64,000 bases of DNA from Rhizobium subbaraonis (GCF_900220975.1 NZ_OBQD01000007.1:1-64000); one strand, 5' to 3'. Counted from the first letter of the stretch, positions 16,588 to 25,303 are shown. A program made the numbers and translations. Notes: generated by a model from the letters alone, not told the origin.

Positions 16588-19182
16588 TCAGGCCCGGCTA
16601 GCCACCAGGCTGGCCTGGCTTCCATCGGTGCCCGTATCGGCTGCACCGTTCCTCCAGCGTTCAGAACGCACGAAGTCGATGACCTCGGCCGCAGGCATCG
16701 GCCGGGCGAGCGCAAAGCCCTGCAACGCGTCACAGCCCATGTCGCGCAGGACCTGCACATGGGCCGCCGTCTCCACGCCCTCCGCCGTCACCGTGATGTT
16801 GAGCGACCGCCCGATCTCGATGATTGTGCTGACCAGCCGGCGCTGTGCCGCCGAGCGCACGATCGGCCGGACGAGCTGGCGATCGATCTTCAACCGCCGC
16901 GGCAGCAGCTTCGTCAGGCTGACGATCGAGGCATGCCCCGTGCCGAAGTCATCGACCTCGATTTCGACGCCGAGCCTGCGGATCTCCGCAAGGTTATCGA
17001 GGATCTTGGGATCGCAGTCGTCGAGGAAGATCGATTCGAGAAGTTCGAACGACAGGCGCTCCTTGTGCAGCGGCATGGCGCGCAATGACGCGCAAAGGTC
17101 CGGATCCTGCAGGCGTCTGGACGAAACGTTCACAGACAGCTTCGGAATGACGACGCCCTGCATGTCCCAGGCAGCCAGGTCGAAGAGCGCCCGCTCCAGG
17201 ATCTGCCGGTCGATCGCAGCCACCGCATTGATGTCCTCGGCGATCGACAGGAACTCGCTCGGCGCGAGTATGCCGCGCTCGGGGTGATCCCAGCGCGCCA
17301 GCGTTTCCATGCCGACGATATCGAGCGTCCGGGCGCAGAACTGCGGCTGGTAGTAGGGCAGGAACCGCCGGCGCTCGAGGCCTGCCATGATCTCGTCGCC
17401 GGTCTTCCTGCTGACGATGATCTGCGCCTGGAAATCGCTGGTGAAGAATTCATGGCGCCCGCGACCGCGGTTCTTGGCGCGGTAGAGCGCCAGGTCGGCA
17501 TTGATCAGCAATTGCCGTCCGTCGATCGAACTGCCCACCGCGCTCGCAATCCCGATGCTCGCGCCGAAACGACAGACATGCCCCTCGAACAGCACCGGCG
17601 CGCGCATGGCCGTCACGATCCGCTCGGCAAGTTCGTCCAGCTTGCGCTGCTCCGTTCCGCAGGCGAGGAAGACGAATTCGTCACCGCCAATCCGGGCGAC
17701 GAAGTCGTCCGGTCCCATGTGCGCCCGCAACACCGCCGCCGCACGGTTCAGCATTGCATCCCCGGCCGTATGGCCCAGGGTGTCGTTGATCTCCTTGAAG
17801 CGATCGAGATCGATGTGGAGGATCGAAAGACGCGTGCCCTCCCGTCCGGCCCGCTGCGCCCGCTCCTCCAGCGTTGCATCGAGATAGCGTCGGTTCGGCA
17901 ATTGGGTGAGGTGGTCGTGCAGGGCGTTGTGTTCCAGCCGCCCGCGCGCCTCCTCAAGCGCCGCGCTGCGCGCTTCGGCCAGTTCCTTCGCATGCTTCAG
18001 CTCCTGCTGAAGCTGGACGTCCTCGGTCACGTCCCAGTTGGCGCCGACGAGCCATTTCACGCCGTCGCTGTCGACGAACAGGGCGCCACGTGAGCGCAGG
18101 TGCCGGATTTCGCCAGCGCCGCGAACGATCCGGAAGGCGTTGCTGTACTCGCCGCCCTCGACAATCGCCCGCTTGACCGCCTCGGTGGCCTGCGCCCGGT
18201 CTTCCGGGTGGATGGCATTTTCCCAGTCCAGCGGCCGGACCCGGCCCGCGCCCTTGCCGTAGATGTGCCGCAGCCGATCGTCCCAGGTCAGCGTGCGGGC
18301 CATGAGATTTGCCTCGAAGACGCCGATGCGGGAAATATCGAGCGCGAGCTCCAGGCGGCGGGAGAGCTGCTCCAGCAACTCCTCGGCCTTGCGGCGTTCG
18401 GTAACATCCGTGTCCGTTCCGGCAATGCGCGACGGCTTGCCGTCCGGACCATAGGCGACGACGGCGCCACGGCTTTCGATCCAGATCCAGTGCCCGTCCC
18501 GATGGCGCTCGCGGTAGCAGAAGACGTTGAAGGCAGCCTCGGCCGTTTCCTGCCGCGCAATTTCCCGCAGGACGTGCTCCCGGTCGTCGGGATGAACCGT
18601 CTCGATCCAGGTCTCCAGTCGGCCGTCCACCTCCGCATCGGCCGCCAGGCCGCGAATGGCCTTCCATTGCCTGGAATAGAACAGGTCGCCCTTTGCGAAG
18701 TCGTGGTCCCACACCCCCTGCCCCGCGCTTTCGAGCGCGTTGTTCCAGCGGCTCTCGCGATCGGCAAGCTCCAGCTCGCGCCGCTTCTGTGCGTCGATAT
18801 CGACGACCTGAAGCACGATCTGCGGACCATCGCGGCACTCGCTTCTGAAAATCGAAACCAGGCACCAGACCCCATCCCCGCTGGGCCTTCGCAGCATAAG
18901 CTCCAGCGCGTCGGACGGTGTGGCACCGACGAGGGCCGCAGACAGAAGCGTAACGAAACGCCCGTCGTCGGCGATCCTGTCGAGCGCCGGCAGTTCAGCG
19001 AGCTCGTTGACGCCGAAAATGCGCAGCAGCGCGGGATTTGCGGACACGAAGCTGAGCGTATCGTTGGCTATTCCCATGCCGAACGGCGACCGCCGACAAA
19101 CCGGGTCCACCGGTTCGCCCGCTGGCGAATTCGTCTCCGGATCGTGGAATGCCCCCATGCACGCGCATCCATTCGCAATCAT
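16588..19182 (-). CDS. Multi-PAS GGDEF-EAL protein, cyclic di-GMP turnover
   Basis: 864 residues if ATG at 19182 is used; no clear ribosome binding site, and ATG at 19158 is an alternative. Three PAS-like domains (about 36-126, 140-260, 275-390) lead by a short coiled coil to GGDEF (415-575, intact GGDEF at 499-503) and EAL (590-840). The inhibitory RxxD site is lost (GPDD). The EAL signature is ETL, but the other metal and catalytic residues are present: VNVS, DDFGTG, LKID, AEGVE, QGF. It has no membrane helices, so it is a soluble sensor that may make and degrade cyclic di-GMP. Confidence 0.9.
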   Translation of the reverse strand: MIANGCACMGAFHDPETNSPAGEPVDPVCRRSPFGMGIANDTLSFVSANPALLRIFGVNELAELPALDRIADDGRFVTLLSAALVGATPSDALELMLRRPSGDGVWCLVSIFRSECRDGPQIVLQVVDIDAQKRRELELADRESRWNNALESAGQGVWDHDFAKGDLFYSRQWKAIRGLAADAEVDGRLETWIETVHPDDREHVLREIARQETAEAAFNVFCYRERHRDGHWIWIESRGAVVAYGPDGKPSRIAGTDTDVTERRKAEELLEQLSRRLELALDISRIGVFEANLMARTLTWDDRLRHIYGKGAGRVRPLDWENAIHPEDRAQATEAVKRAIVEGGEYSNAFRIVRGAGEIRHLRSRGALFVDSDGVKWLVGANWDVTEDVQLQQELKHAKELAEARSAALEEARGRLEHNALHDHLTQLPNRRYLDATLEERAQRAGREGTRLSILHIDLDRFKEINDTLGHTAGDAMLNRAAAVLRAHMGPDDFVARIGGDEFVFLACGTEQRKLDELAERIVTAMRAPVLFEGHVCRFGASIGIASAVGSSIDGRQLLINADLALYRAKNRGRGRHEFFTSDFQAQIIVSRKTGDEIMAGLERRRFLPYYQPQFCARTLDIVGMETLARWDHPERGILAPSEFLSIAEDINAVAAIDRQILERALFDLAAWDMQGVVIPKLSVNVSSRRLQDPDLCASLRAMPLHKERLSFELLESIFLDDCDPKILDNLAEIRRLGVEIEVDDFGTGHASIVSLTKLLPRRLKIDRQLVRPIVRSAAQRRLVSTIIEIGRSLNITVTAEGVETAAHVQVLRDMGCDALQGFALARPMPAAEVIDFVRSERWRNGAADTGTDGSQASLVASRA

Positions 19183-19296
19183 TGGATTGCGAGCATCAAC
19201 GCATACCGTGAAATTCCGATTAATGACGCAGCTTCTGCGCGCGGAAGCGCTCAAAGTTTGTCAGGGGGAGCGGAACCCGGAGTTCCCGAACGCTCA

Positions 19297-19331
19297 GCGT
19301 CTGTCTGGATCAGAACAAACCGGACAGACGC
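19297..19331. repeat. Inverted repeat downstream of the serine hydrolase gene
   Basis: GCGTCTGTC (19297-19305) and GACAGACGC (19323-19331) are perfect complements with a 17-nt spacer. The repeat lies between the hydrolase stop and the GGDEF-EAL start. It could be a weak terminator without U-tract or an operator for the GGDEF-EAL gene. Confidence 0.45.
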
Positions 19332-19339
19332 AGGAAATA

Positions 19340-19894
19340 TCAGGGCTTGAGGCGACTGAGGAACTGCGCGAAGACCATCCCGCCTTCCGGCCAGGGGCCA
19401 TGGCCGGACTCCGCGTTCAGATGGCCGGAATCGCCGGCATCGATAATAAAGGAGCCCCAGGCATTGGCAATGTCGTCCGCATGTTCATAGCTGCCGAACG
19501 GATCGTTGCGGCTTGCCACCAGGAGGGAGGGGAACGGCAGCGGATCGCGCGGATAGGGTCCGAACGTCATCAGGTGCTTCGGCCGGATGGACGGATTTGC
19601 CACGTCCGGCGGCGCGACCAGAAACGCGCCGGCGACCTTGCTGCCGAGATGCGGAACCGCGTGGATTGCCGTCGCGACACCGAGCGAGTGCGCCACCAGC
19701 ACGACGGGCTTCGTCGCCGCCTCGACCTCTTCGACCACGCGCGCAACCCAGTCCTCGCGCACGGGCTTCGCCCACTCCGCCTGTTCGACGCGACGCGCGG
19801 TCGACAACTTGGCCTGCCAGCGGCTTTGCCAGTGCTCCGGGCCGGAGTTCGTGTAACCCGGAATGATCAGGATGTCTGCGTCGGATGCTTTCAT
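19340..19894 (-). CDS. RBBP9/YdeN-type serine hydrolase
   Basis: 184 residues from ATG at 19894; a TTG 36 bp upstream is possible but less likely. Landmarks: IPGYTNSGPEHWQ at the N-terminus, nucleophile elbow AHSLG, acid in SRNDPFG and His in GDSGHLN, giving a complete Ser-Asp-His triad in a compact alpha/beta-hydrolase of the usual family size. These proteins act as small-substrate esterases or serine hydrolases in the cytosol; the natural substrate is unknown. Confidence 0.85.
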   Translation of the reverse strand: MKASDADILIIPGYTNSGPEHWQSRWQAKLSTARRVEQAEWAKPVREDWVARVVEEVEAATKPVVLVAHSLGVATAIHAVPHLGSKVAGAFLVAPPDVANPSIRPKHLMTFGPYPRDPLPFPSLLVASRNDPFGSYEHADDIANAWGSFIIDAGDSGHLNAESGHGPWPEGGMVFAQFLSRLKP

Positions 19895-20064
19895 GGCTGG
19901 CGATGTGCGGTCGCCGCGCCCCCATGTCAAGGGCGAACCTCAAGAAGCAGGACAATCCGGGACAGGAATGCTATTGTCGGAGGACCATTGAGGGACCACC
20001 GTGCGGTGGCTCGAGGCCGTGCCACGGTGATCCTGCGGTTCGAACCGGCAAGGAGGACTGGAGC

Positions 20065-20865
20065 ATGGCCACATTTCACGTGATGTCGGACGCGCAACAC
20101 AGGGTCGCCCATCCACAGGTGCGCAAAATTACCGTGGGCGAAGTCTGGGACGCCTTTCTCCTGGGCATCGACGATTTCCGGGAGCAGCCATCGCATTACG
20201 CCTTTCTCTGCCTGCTGTTTCCGCTGTCCGGTGTCATCCTGATGATCTGGAGCTCCGGCGCCAATCTGATGCCGATCATGTTCCCGCTGACGGCAGGCTT
20301 CGCGCTGCTGGGTCCGTTGCTTGCACTCGGCCTCTATGAAATCAGCCGGCGCCGCGAGGCCGGGCTCGATACCTCCTGGTATCATGCCTTCGAGGTTCGC
20401 CGTTCGCCCGCCCTGCCCGCCATCCTTGCCGTCGGCGCCATGCTCGTGGTCCTGTTCATCGCATGGATCCTTGCTGCCGACCGGCTCTATGCAAGCCTGT
20501 TCGGTACCGAGCAGCCGCAGTCTCTTTCCATGTTCCTGTCGCAGGTTTTCGGCACGGCCGCTGGCTGGCAGATGATCATTCTCGGCCACCTGATCGGCTT
20601 CTGCTTCGCCGCCGTCGTGCTGGCAACGACCGTGATCGCGTTTCCGCTTCTGCTCGATCGGGATGTCGGCGCAGTTTCCGCCGTCGAGACGTCGCTGCGC
20701 GCCACGATGATGAACCCGATTCCGGTCGCGTTCTGGGGCCTGATCGTCGCCGCCTGCCTGATGCTCGGCTCCATCCCCGTCTTCGCCGGGCTTGCGGTGA
20801 TGATGCCTATCCTCGGCCATGCCACCTGGCATCTCTACCGCAAGCTGATCGTCGCCGAGAAATGA
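20065..20865 (+). CDS. DUF2189 family integral membrane protein
   Basis: 266 residues from ATG at 20065, with AAGGAGGA about 10 bp upstream. A soluble N-terminal stretch of about 45 residues is followed by six hydrophobic segments arranged in three pairs. The pattern (YAFLCLLFPLSG, FPLTAGFALLGPL, PVFAGLAVMMPILGHATWHLY) fits the DUF2189 family of inner-membrane proteins of unknown function in proteobacteria, sometimes near cytochrome or stress genes. Nothing nearby suggests a partner. No promoter motif is clear. Confidence 0.8.
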   Translation: MATFHVMSDAQHRVAHPQVRKITVGEVWDAFLLGIDDFREQPSHYAFLCLLFPLSGVILMIWSSGANLMPIMFPLTAGFALLGPLLALGLYEISRRREAGLDTSWYHAFEVRRSPALPAILAVGAMLVVLFIAWILAADRLYASLFGTEQPQSLSMFLSQVFGTAAGWQMIILGHLIGFCFAAVVLATTVIAFPLLLDRDVGAVSAVETSLRATMMNPIPVAFWGLIVAACLMLGSIPVFAGLAVMMPILGHATWHLYRKLIVAEK

Positions 20866-21158
20866 CCGGACGGGTCCCGCGCACCATCAGGTCGCGCGGG
20901 GCGGCCGGCCGGTCCTGTCGGATAGACGTGTTGGAGGGTCAAGTGCTGGCGGTCGCCCGCGGTTCGCAATCCGCTGGCCGAATGTTAGACACGGACGCGC
21001 GGCGCAACCTTCGAGTGCGCCGCGGCGGCGTGGCGTGTCGACGCGAGCGCGGGTCGAAGCAAGCACGGGCTCGCCGGCATCGGCAGCGCCGTCCACCAGG
21101 CAATACATTTCTAACAACGTCCAGCGACGCTGCCGAAAAACACCGCAAAATTCAACCT
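20866..21158. other. Intergenic stretch, no gene seen
   Basis: About 290 bp of high GC sequence between the DUF2189 gene and the microprotein gene. Frames are open by composition only and lack credible starts. Nothing further recognised. Confidence 0.4.
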
Positions 21159-21260
21159 TCAGGCTTTCGTCTGCCCCCAAAGGCTTGCCAGGATCAATGT
21201 GGCGATCGCTCCCAGGATGAACGCGTCGAACCAGGCGAAATGATATACGAACGTTGCCAT
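21159..21260 (-). CDS. 33-residue membrane microprotein, predicted general-stress gene
   Basis: ATG at 21260 follows GGGAGGATAGTGTG, an excellent ribosome binding site at the right distance; TGA ends at 21159. The peptide starts MATFVYHFAWFDAF, has one hydrophobic segment (about residues 9-28, FILGAIATLILASLW) and ends GQTKA, so a single-pass inner-membrane peptide is predicted. An EcfG-type promoter lies 23 bp upstream with no other gene between. The gene is too short for normal gene calling. Not recognised as CydX, KdpF or another known small subunit. It could act as a stress-responsive regulator or subunit of a membrane complex; this is inference. Confidence 0.7.
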   Translation of the reverse strand: MATFVYHFAWFDAFILGAIATLILASLWGQTKA

Positions 21261-21282
21261 CACACTATCCTCCCGATCGTGA

Positions 21283-21307
21283 AACGACTACGCCGAAATC
21301 ATGTTCC
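21283..21307 (-). promoter_or_regulatory. EcfG-type (RpoE2/sigma-EcfG) promoter for the 33-residue gene
   Basis: On the minus strand GGAAC (21307-21303) is followed after exactly 16 nt by CGTT (21286-21283). This matches the alphaproteobacterial general-stress consensus GGAAC-N16/17-CGTT. The start codon is 22 nt further on, leaving a short leader with the ribosome binding site. Confidence 0.75.
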
Positions 21308-21424
21308 CTTTCCGCCAAGATTGCAATCTTGTTCTGATGGGTATCATTGCTTGCGCCACCTGACGTACACGCAGCGCATGTCGATCAGGCCTTTCCTGTT
21401 CAATCATCAGTTATGCGGGCCGAC

Positions 21425-21772
21425 CTAACCGGCCTCAACCGGCGCAGCCGGGGTGGCTGCGGCTGTCGCTGGCCCGATCGATTTCACCGAGCCGCTGCTG
21501 TCGATGACGCAGGTGAACTTGCTGCCGGCTGCATCGAGATCAACACGGTAGTTCGTCGCGTCCAACTGGCTTGAGCTGGTCGGCAGGATCCTGCTGCTGT
21601 CGACGCCGGACGGAACCGCCGCAGCGGTGGCGCACATCAGCTGCAAATCCGCGGGCGCCGTCCCGAGGCTGGTCCGCGCCATGTCCTGCGGCGCCGGCGA
21701 CGACTGGCAGCCGGCCACCATTCCTGCTGCGGCCAGCGTCAGCCAGCCGAATGCTATCCCCCGTGCATCCAT
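21425..21772 (-). CDS. Small lipoprotein of unknown function
   Basis: 115 residues from ATG at 21772 (GAGGAT upstream). A short signal with the lipobox VAGC puts the acylated Cys at residue 22. The mature part has two further Cys (LMCATA and FTCVID) that could form a disulfide, and a YRVDL..GSKFTCVID strand pattern typical of small periplasmic beta-domains. It ends with a low-complexity Ala/Pro tail. It lies downstream of the L,D-transpeptidase gene on the same strand with a 77-bp gap. A cell-envelope role is likely; nothing more can be said. Confidence 0.7.
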   Translation of the reverse strand: MDARGIAFGWLTLAAAGMVAGCQSSPAPQDMARTSLGTAPADLQLMCATAAAVPSGVDSSRILPTSSSQLDATNYRVDLDAAGSKFTCVIDSSGSVKSIGPATAAATPAAPVEAG

Positions 21773-21849
21773 TCCAGACACATCCTCTCTTTCGGCCCTC
21801 GCGGCCGGTTGCGTCCTGCCGTCGTCATTTTCACTTTTGTGCCATCGCC

Positions 21850-22536
21850 TCACACGCCCTTGTAAAGGGCCGCCCCCTGCATCAGCACGATCACCTTCGC
21901 ACCGACGTCGACGCGATCGTAGAGGTCGATGACATCCTCGTTGTTCAGGCGAATGCAGCCGGACGAAACGTCCAGCCCGATCGTCCAGGGCTCGATCGTG
22001 CCGTGGATGCGGTAGATCGTGTCGCTGTCGCCGACGAACAGATACATAGCCCGCGGTCCGAGGGGATTGTCCGGTCGGCCGCCCGGCATGCCGGCGGCCC
22101 ACTTCGCCGCATGGGGATCGCGCGCCACCATCTCCGGCGGCGGCGTCCAGGTCGGGTTCTCCGCCTTGCGGCCGACACGAACCATGCCGGCCCAGCCAAA
22201 GCCTTCGCGCCCGACGCCGATCCCGTAGCGGATCGCCTGCCCGCCCGGCTGCACCAAATAGAGAAAATGCTGGTTGCCGTCGATGATGATGGTGCCCGGC
22301 GCTTCGGCGGTCCTGAACGGAACGATCTGCCGCTGGAAGGCTTCGGGCAGTTGCTTGTTGCGGGCGTAGAGCTGCCGGGCCTTCTTCTTGTCGTAGTTGA
22401 CCCATTTGCCCGTCTTGGAATCGTAGATCTGCGTTTGCGCCAGCGCCATGAGCGGAGCCAGCGCAATGCCGGCCGCTACCAGCCATCCGAGGCGGCCGAG
22501 CCGGCTCGTGCTTCTCTTTTCCCGAACAGCATTCAT
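21850..22536 (-). CDS. L,D-transpeptidase (YkuD domain)
   Basis: 228 residues. The start ATG at 22536 overlaps the stop of the binding-protein gene (ATGA). Signal peptide or anchor about 12-33, then the YkuD domain: GTIIIDGNQHFLYL, IGVGREGFGWAG, and the catalytic motif HGTIEPWTIG..VSSGCIRL with active-site Cys in SSGC. Such enzymes form 3-3 peptidoglycan crosslinks or attach outer-membrane proteins to peptidoglycan, a prominent activity in Rhizobiaceae. Complete and probably active in the periplasm. Confidence 0.92.
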   Translation of the reverse strand: MNAVREKRSTSRLGRLGWLVAAGIALAPLMALAQTQIYDSKTGKWVNYDKKKARQLYARNKQLPEAFQRQIVPFRTAEAPGTIIIDGNQHFLYLVQPGGQAIRYGIGVGREGFGWAGMVRVGRKAENPTWTPPPEMVARDPHAAKWAAGMPGGRPDNPLGPRAMYLFVGDSDTIYRIHGTIEPWTIGLDVSSGCIRLNNEDVIDLYDRVDVGAKVIVLMQGAALYKGV

Positions 22537-23486
22537 GGCTTGGCCCACCCCTCGACCCGCGCTTCGTTCTGCTCGACCCATTTCCGGGCGAATTCGAGCG
22601 GCTCCTGGCGCTCCACGCCGAGGGCGTAGCTCATCTGCGTCACCTCCTCGGCAGTGAAGTCCGCGTGCTCCAGAAAATTCGCGACATCGGGCCGCTTCTC
22701 GGTGAGTGCGGATGAATAGCCGATCTGGAAATGTGCCGCATCCCAGGCGGTCGTCGCACTCGACTTCTCGATCCAGAGCGGATCGCTGGCCGGCGCGAGC
22801 TTCCACTTGGCCGCATCGTGGGCCGGTTCTTCCAGCCGTGTCAGTTCGTGAAGCTGAAAGACGTGGTGCGGCGCGTAGCAGTAGAAGACCATCGGCTGAT
22901 CGGTGGCGATCGCCGCATCGACCGCCGCCATGGCGACATCCTCTTCCGCCTCGACCAGCGTCATGTTTTCACCGTAGCCATAGCTCTTGGCGCGAACCCG
23001 TTCGATCCCCGTCGAAAGCCAGGTCGCAGCGCCGATCCACATCTCGCCCTTCCCATCGCCGTCGGTATCCAGGACTTTCGTCTTCTCGGGATCGCCGAGG
23101 TCGCCTATGGACTTGATCGTCCTGGCTGCCGAAGGCGTGGCGCACAGCCCCTGCCACGCAGCGACGCTCTTGCCGGCCAGCGTGACGGCGCCCTTCTCGT
23201 CGACATACTTCCTGACGAGGTCGTCGAAATTCGGCCGCCAGATTTCCGGCTGCACGTCGACCGTTCCCTTTTCCAGTCCGACGAACGCGTTCATCGTGCC
23301 CATCGGCTTGACGTCGACCGCAAGACCCAGCGTCTTTTCGATGCCGATCTTGAGAATGTTTGCGGTCGCCTGCCCGGAGGGCCAGTTCGGCGCGGAGATG
23401 ACGAGATCAGCCGCCTGTGCGCCCGCAGCCGCAAGCACACTGGCAAGAACCGTCGACACTAGAAAATTCGATGCACGTCGCTTCAC
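22533..23486 (-). CDS. Orphan glycine betaine/choline-type ABC substrate-binding protein
   Basis: 317 residues from GTG at 23486 with GGGAG upstream. Signal peptide about 1-26 (ends AGAQA-ADL). The OpuAC-type fold is suggested by LVISAPNWPSGQATANIL, LEKGTVDVQPEIWRPN and the aromatic-rich stretches that cage quaternary amines. A DTDGDGKGEMWIG loop, seen in a subgroup of this family, resembles a calcium-binding loop. No permease or ATPase gene is nearby; the partner transporter must be elsewhere. ATGA coupling to an L,D-transpeptidase gene is unusual. Confidence 0.82.
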   Translation of the reverse strand: MKRRASNFLVSTVLASVLAAAGAQAADLVISAPNWPSGQATANILKIGIEKTLGLAVDVKPMGTMNAFVGLEKGTVDVQPEIWRPNFDDLVRKYVDEKGAVTLAGKSVAAWQGLCATPSAARTIKSIGDLGDPEKTKVLDTDGDGKGEMWIGAATWLSTGIERVRAKSYGYGENMTLVEAEEDVAMAAVDAAIATDQPMVFYCYAPHHVFQLHELTRLEEPAHDAAKWKLAPASDPLWIEKSSATTAWDAAHFQIGYSSALTEKRPDVANFLEHADFTAEEVTQMSYALGVERQEPLEFARKWVEQNEARVEGWAKP

Positions 23487-23824
23487 AGCACACTCCCAGG
23501 AATTCCAGAAAGAACTGCATGCACGCAAAGGCAATCATGTTGATGGATTTGACGCCGGCTCGCTTCTCTCGTGAAGCCTTCCCCTCCGGCGACGTCCCTC
23601 ACCGCGCTGGCGAAGATGCACCGACTTGCCGGGGGCGTCAACGTGCCCTCGGACCGGGATCATACAAAAGAGGTGTAAAACGAAGAAACAGTGCAAGTCC
23701 GCACCGGAACAGTGCTGCAAAATTCCGGCAGACCGCGACGTGTGGCTAACAACTGTGGCAGATTATTTCTTCTTTTCTCTGACAGTACAGAACTATCAGG
23801 GGCCGCTCTTCCTTCGCAGGGAGA
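23487..23824. other. Intergenic region, AT-richer, with small hairpin
   Basis: No protein gene is convincing here. CCGGAA (from about 23704) and TTCCGG (to about 23729) form an inverted repeat with a 13-nt spacer. The region ends the protease operon and contains the promoter of the binding-protein/transpeptidase operon. A small RNA cannot be excluded. Confidence 0.4.
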
Positions 23825-24058
23825 TCAAAACGTTCTGACAGCCCCAACGACATCGACGACCACATCGAGGCCATCAAATTTCTTCGGAAGCTTCTGCACA
23901 ATCGCCTGCTTCGAGACTTGAACGTTTATGGCAAGATCGTCGTGCTTGTCATTCAGGCTGATTCCGATACCGACCACACCGCTTTCATTGGCATACGCTT
24001 CCTCGAAGTCCTTCTGGATCGCGGTCGCCTGGTCGATCGAATGCCGCAACGCACCCAT
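23825..24058 (-). CDS. Small protein resembling the N-terminal domain of Nal1-like proteases
   Basis: 77 residues, ATG at 24058 with GAGGAT upstream, 10 bp after the protease gene. The segment VVGIGISLNDKHDDLAINVQV..LPKKFDGLDVVVDVVG has the beta-alpha-beta pattern (VVGVGxG..aIxVxV..iPxxxdGxpVxV) that in many bacterial trypsin-fold proteases precedes the catalytic domain within one protein. Here it is a separate product. It may act in trans as inhibitor, chaperone or substrate-docking unit for the protease next door. That role is inferred from domain layout only. Confidence 0.6.
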   Translation of the reverse strand: MGALRHSIDQATAIQKDFEEAYANESGVVGIGISLNDKHDDLAINVQVSKQAIVQKLPKKFDGLDVVVDVVGAVRTF

Positions 24059-24068
24059 CGCAAAATCC

Positions 24069-25142
24069 TCAGATCAGTATTACGCCCAACTGAGCCTTGA
24101 CCGACGATATAGGATTTCCGCCAGTGATGCCAAGATTTCCTGCACCGCCCGATTGCGAGCCTGCAAACAGCAGCGCCACCGGAACGCCCTGGCCATCGAC
24201 GATCAGAGAACCACTGTCGCCGGGCGCGGAAAACGCGCGAGCGGGACTGTTGTTCATTTCGAACGTGATCTGGCCGTCGAAACGCGCAAGCCCGATCCCC
24301 ATGTTGACGACATAGTTGTTCACGTTGACCGCCCGCACCTTGCCGGCCGTATGCCTCGTTGTCCGCCCGGTCTTGAACACCGGCATGCCCGGAAACGCCT
24401 GCACGACACCCGTCGGCTGCAGCGTCAACACCTGGACCGGAGGCGTACGGCTATCGTAGATGCCGCGCGTGTCCATGCCTCGCCCGTGGTCGCTCAACTC
24501 TGCGAACGCGGCATCCACGGCATTCGGCAAGCCGCCGAACTGTATCGGGACGAAGCGTGTCAGATTGCCAACCACATCGTTCACCCGGTGCCCCGCGTCG
24601 CCTGCCGCCTGCTGGATGACGGGCGTGCCTATCGGCACCTGGTTCACATCGGCCAGCACGTGGTTGTTTGAGAGAATACCCGCCTTGTCGCCTTGAGCGT
24701 CCCGGCAGAAGCAGCCAAGGGTGCCACTGTAGTTCACCGTTGCCGGCGATGTGCTGCATCCGATGCGGAGCGGCTGGTTCCGGGTCTGCGTCCACAGCGG
24801 GACTTGCCGGCCGATGTAGATGATCTCCGCCTCGCGCCGCGAGAGGGCTCGGATCTCGTCGACCACCGAACTGTTCATCAGCAGGTGGTTTTGAACGAGC
24901 ACGGCCAGTTGCGCTTCCTCGTCCCCGGGTCCCTCCGCGACCCCGAGCGCAATATCTTCGGCGATACGCCGGCGGGCTCTGGCCAGCGAGCGACGGCGGG
25001 CTTGCTCCTCGTCCATGAGGACCGGATCGACAAAGGTGGAAGCCACCGGCGCCTCGCCGACAGCGGCCATCGGCATCTCTTCAAATTTGAAGATCTTGCG
25101 GAAGACCTCTCCCTGTAATTCCAATGCGGACTGCAGTCTCAC
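24069..25142 (-). CDS. Trypsin-fold serine protease, Nal1-like
   Basis: 357 residues from GTG at 25142, chosen for GGAGG 8 bp upstream. A charged helical N-terminal region (1-120) without signal peptide precedes the protease domain: GTLGCFCRD, ILSNNHVLAD (His161), VDAAFAEL (Asp210) and APGDSGSLI (Ser310) give a complete triad. The GTPVIQQ..GD stretch after the His is typical of this family. It appears cytosolic. With the 77-residue downstream gene it forms a two-gene unit. Natural substrates are unknown. Confidence 0.78.
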   Translation of the reverse strand: MRLQSALELQGEVFRKIFKFEEMPMAAVGEAPVASTFVDPVLMDEEQARRRSLARARRRIAEDIALGVAEGPGDEEAQLAVLVQNHLLMNSSVVDEIRALSRREAEIIYIGRQVPLWTQTRNQPLRIGCSTSPATVNYSGTLGCFCRDAQGDKAGILSNNHVLADVNQVPIGTPVIQQAAGDAGHRVNDVVGNLTRFVPIQFGGLPNAVDAAFAELSDHGRGMDTRGIYDSRTPPVQVLTLQPTGVVQAFPGMPVFKTGRTTRHTAGKVRAVNVNNYVVNMGIGLARFDGQITFEMNNSPARAFSAPGDSGSLIVDGQGVPVALLFAGSQSGGAGNLGITGGNPISSVKAQLGVILI

Positions 25143-25303
25143 GGCACGCCCTCCATCGGTCAGATACAACCAAAGGTAAAATAGCAGAAACAATGCCCGC
25201 AGGGAATGTTCTGTCGAAAGGCGGCGCCTGCATGTACGCCACGCAGGATAAACGGCCCGAGAGGCCCGTGTTAAACCCTAACAATCACGCTCAACGAAAA
25301 CAT

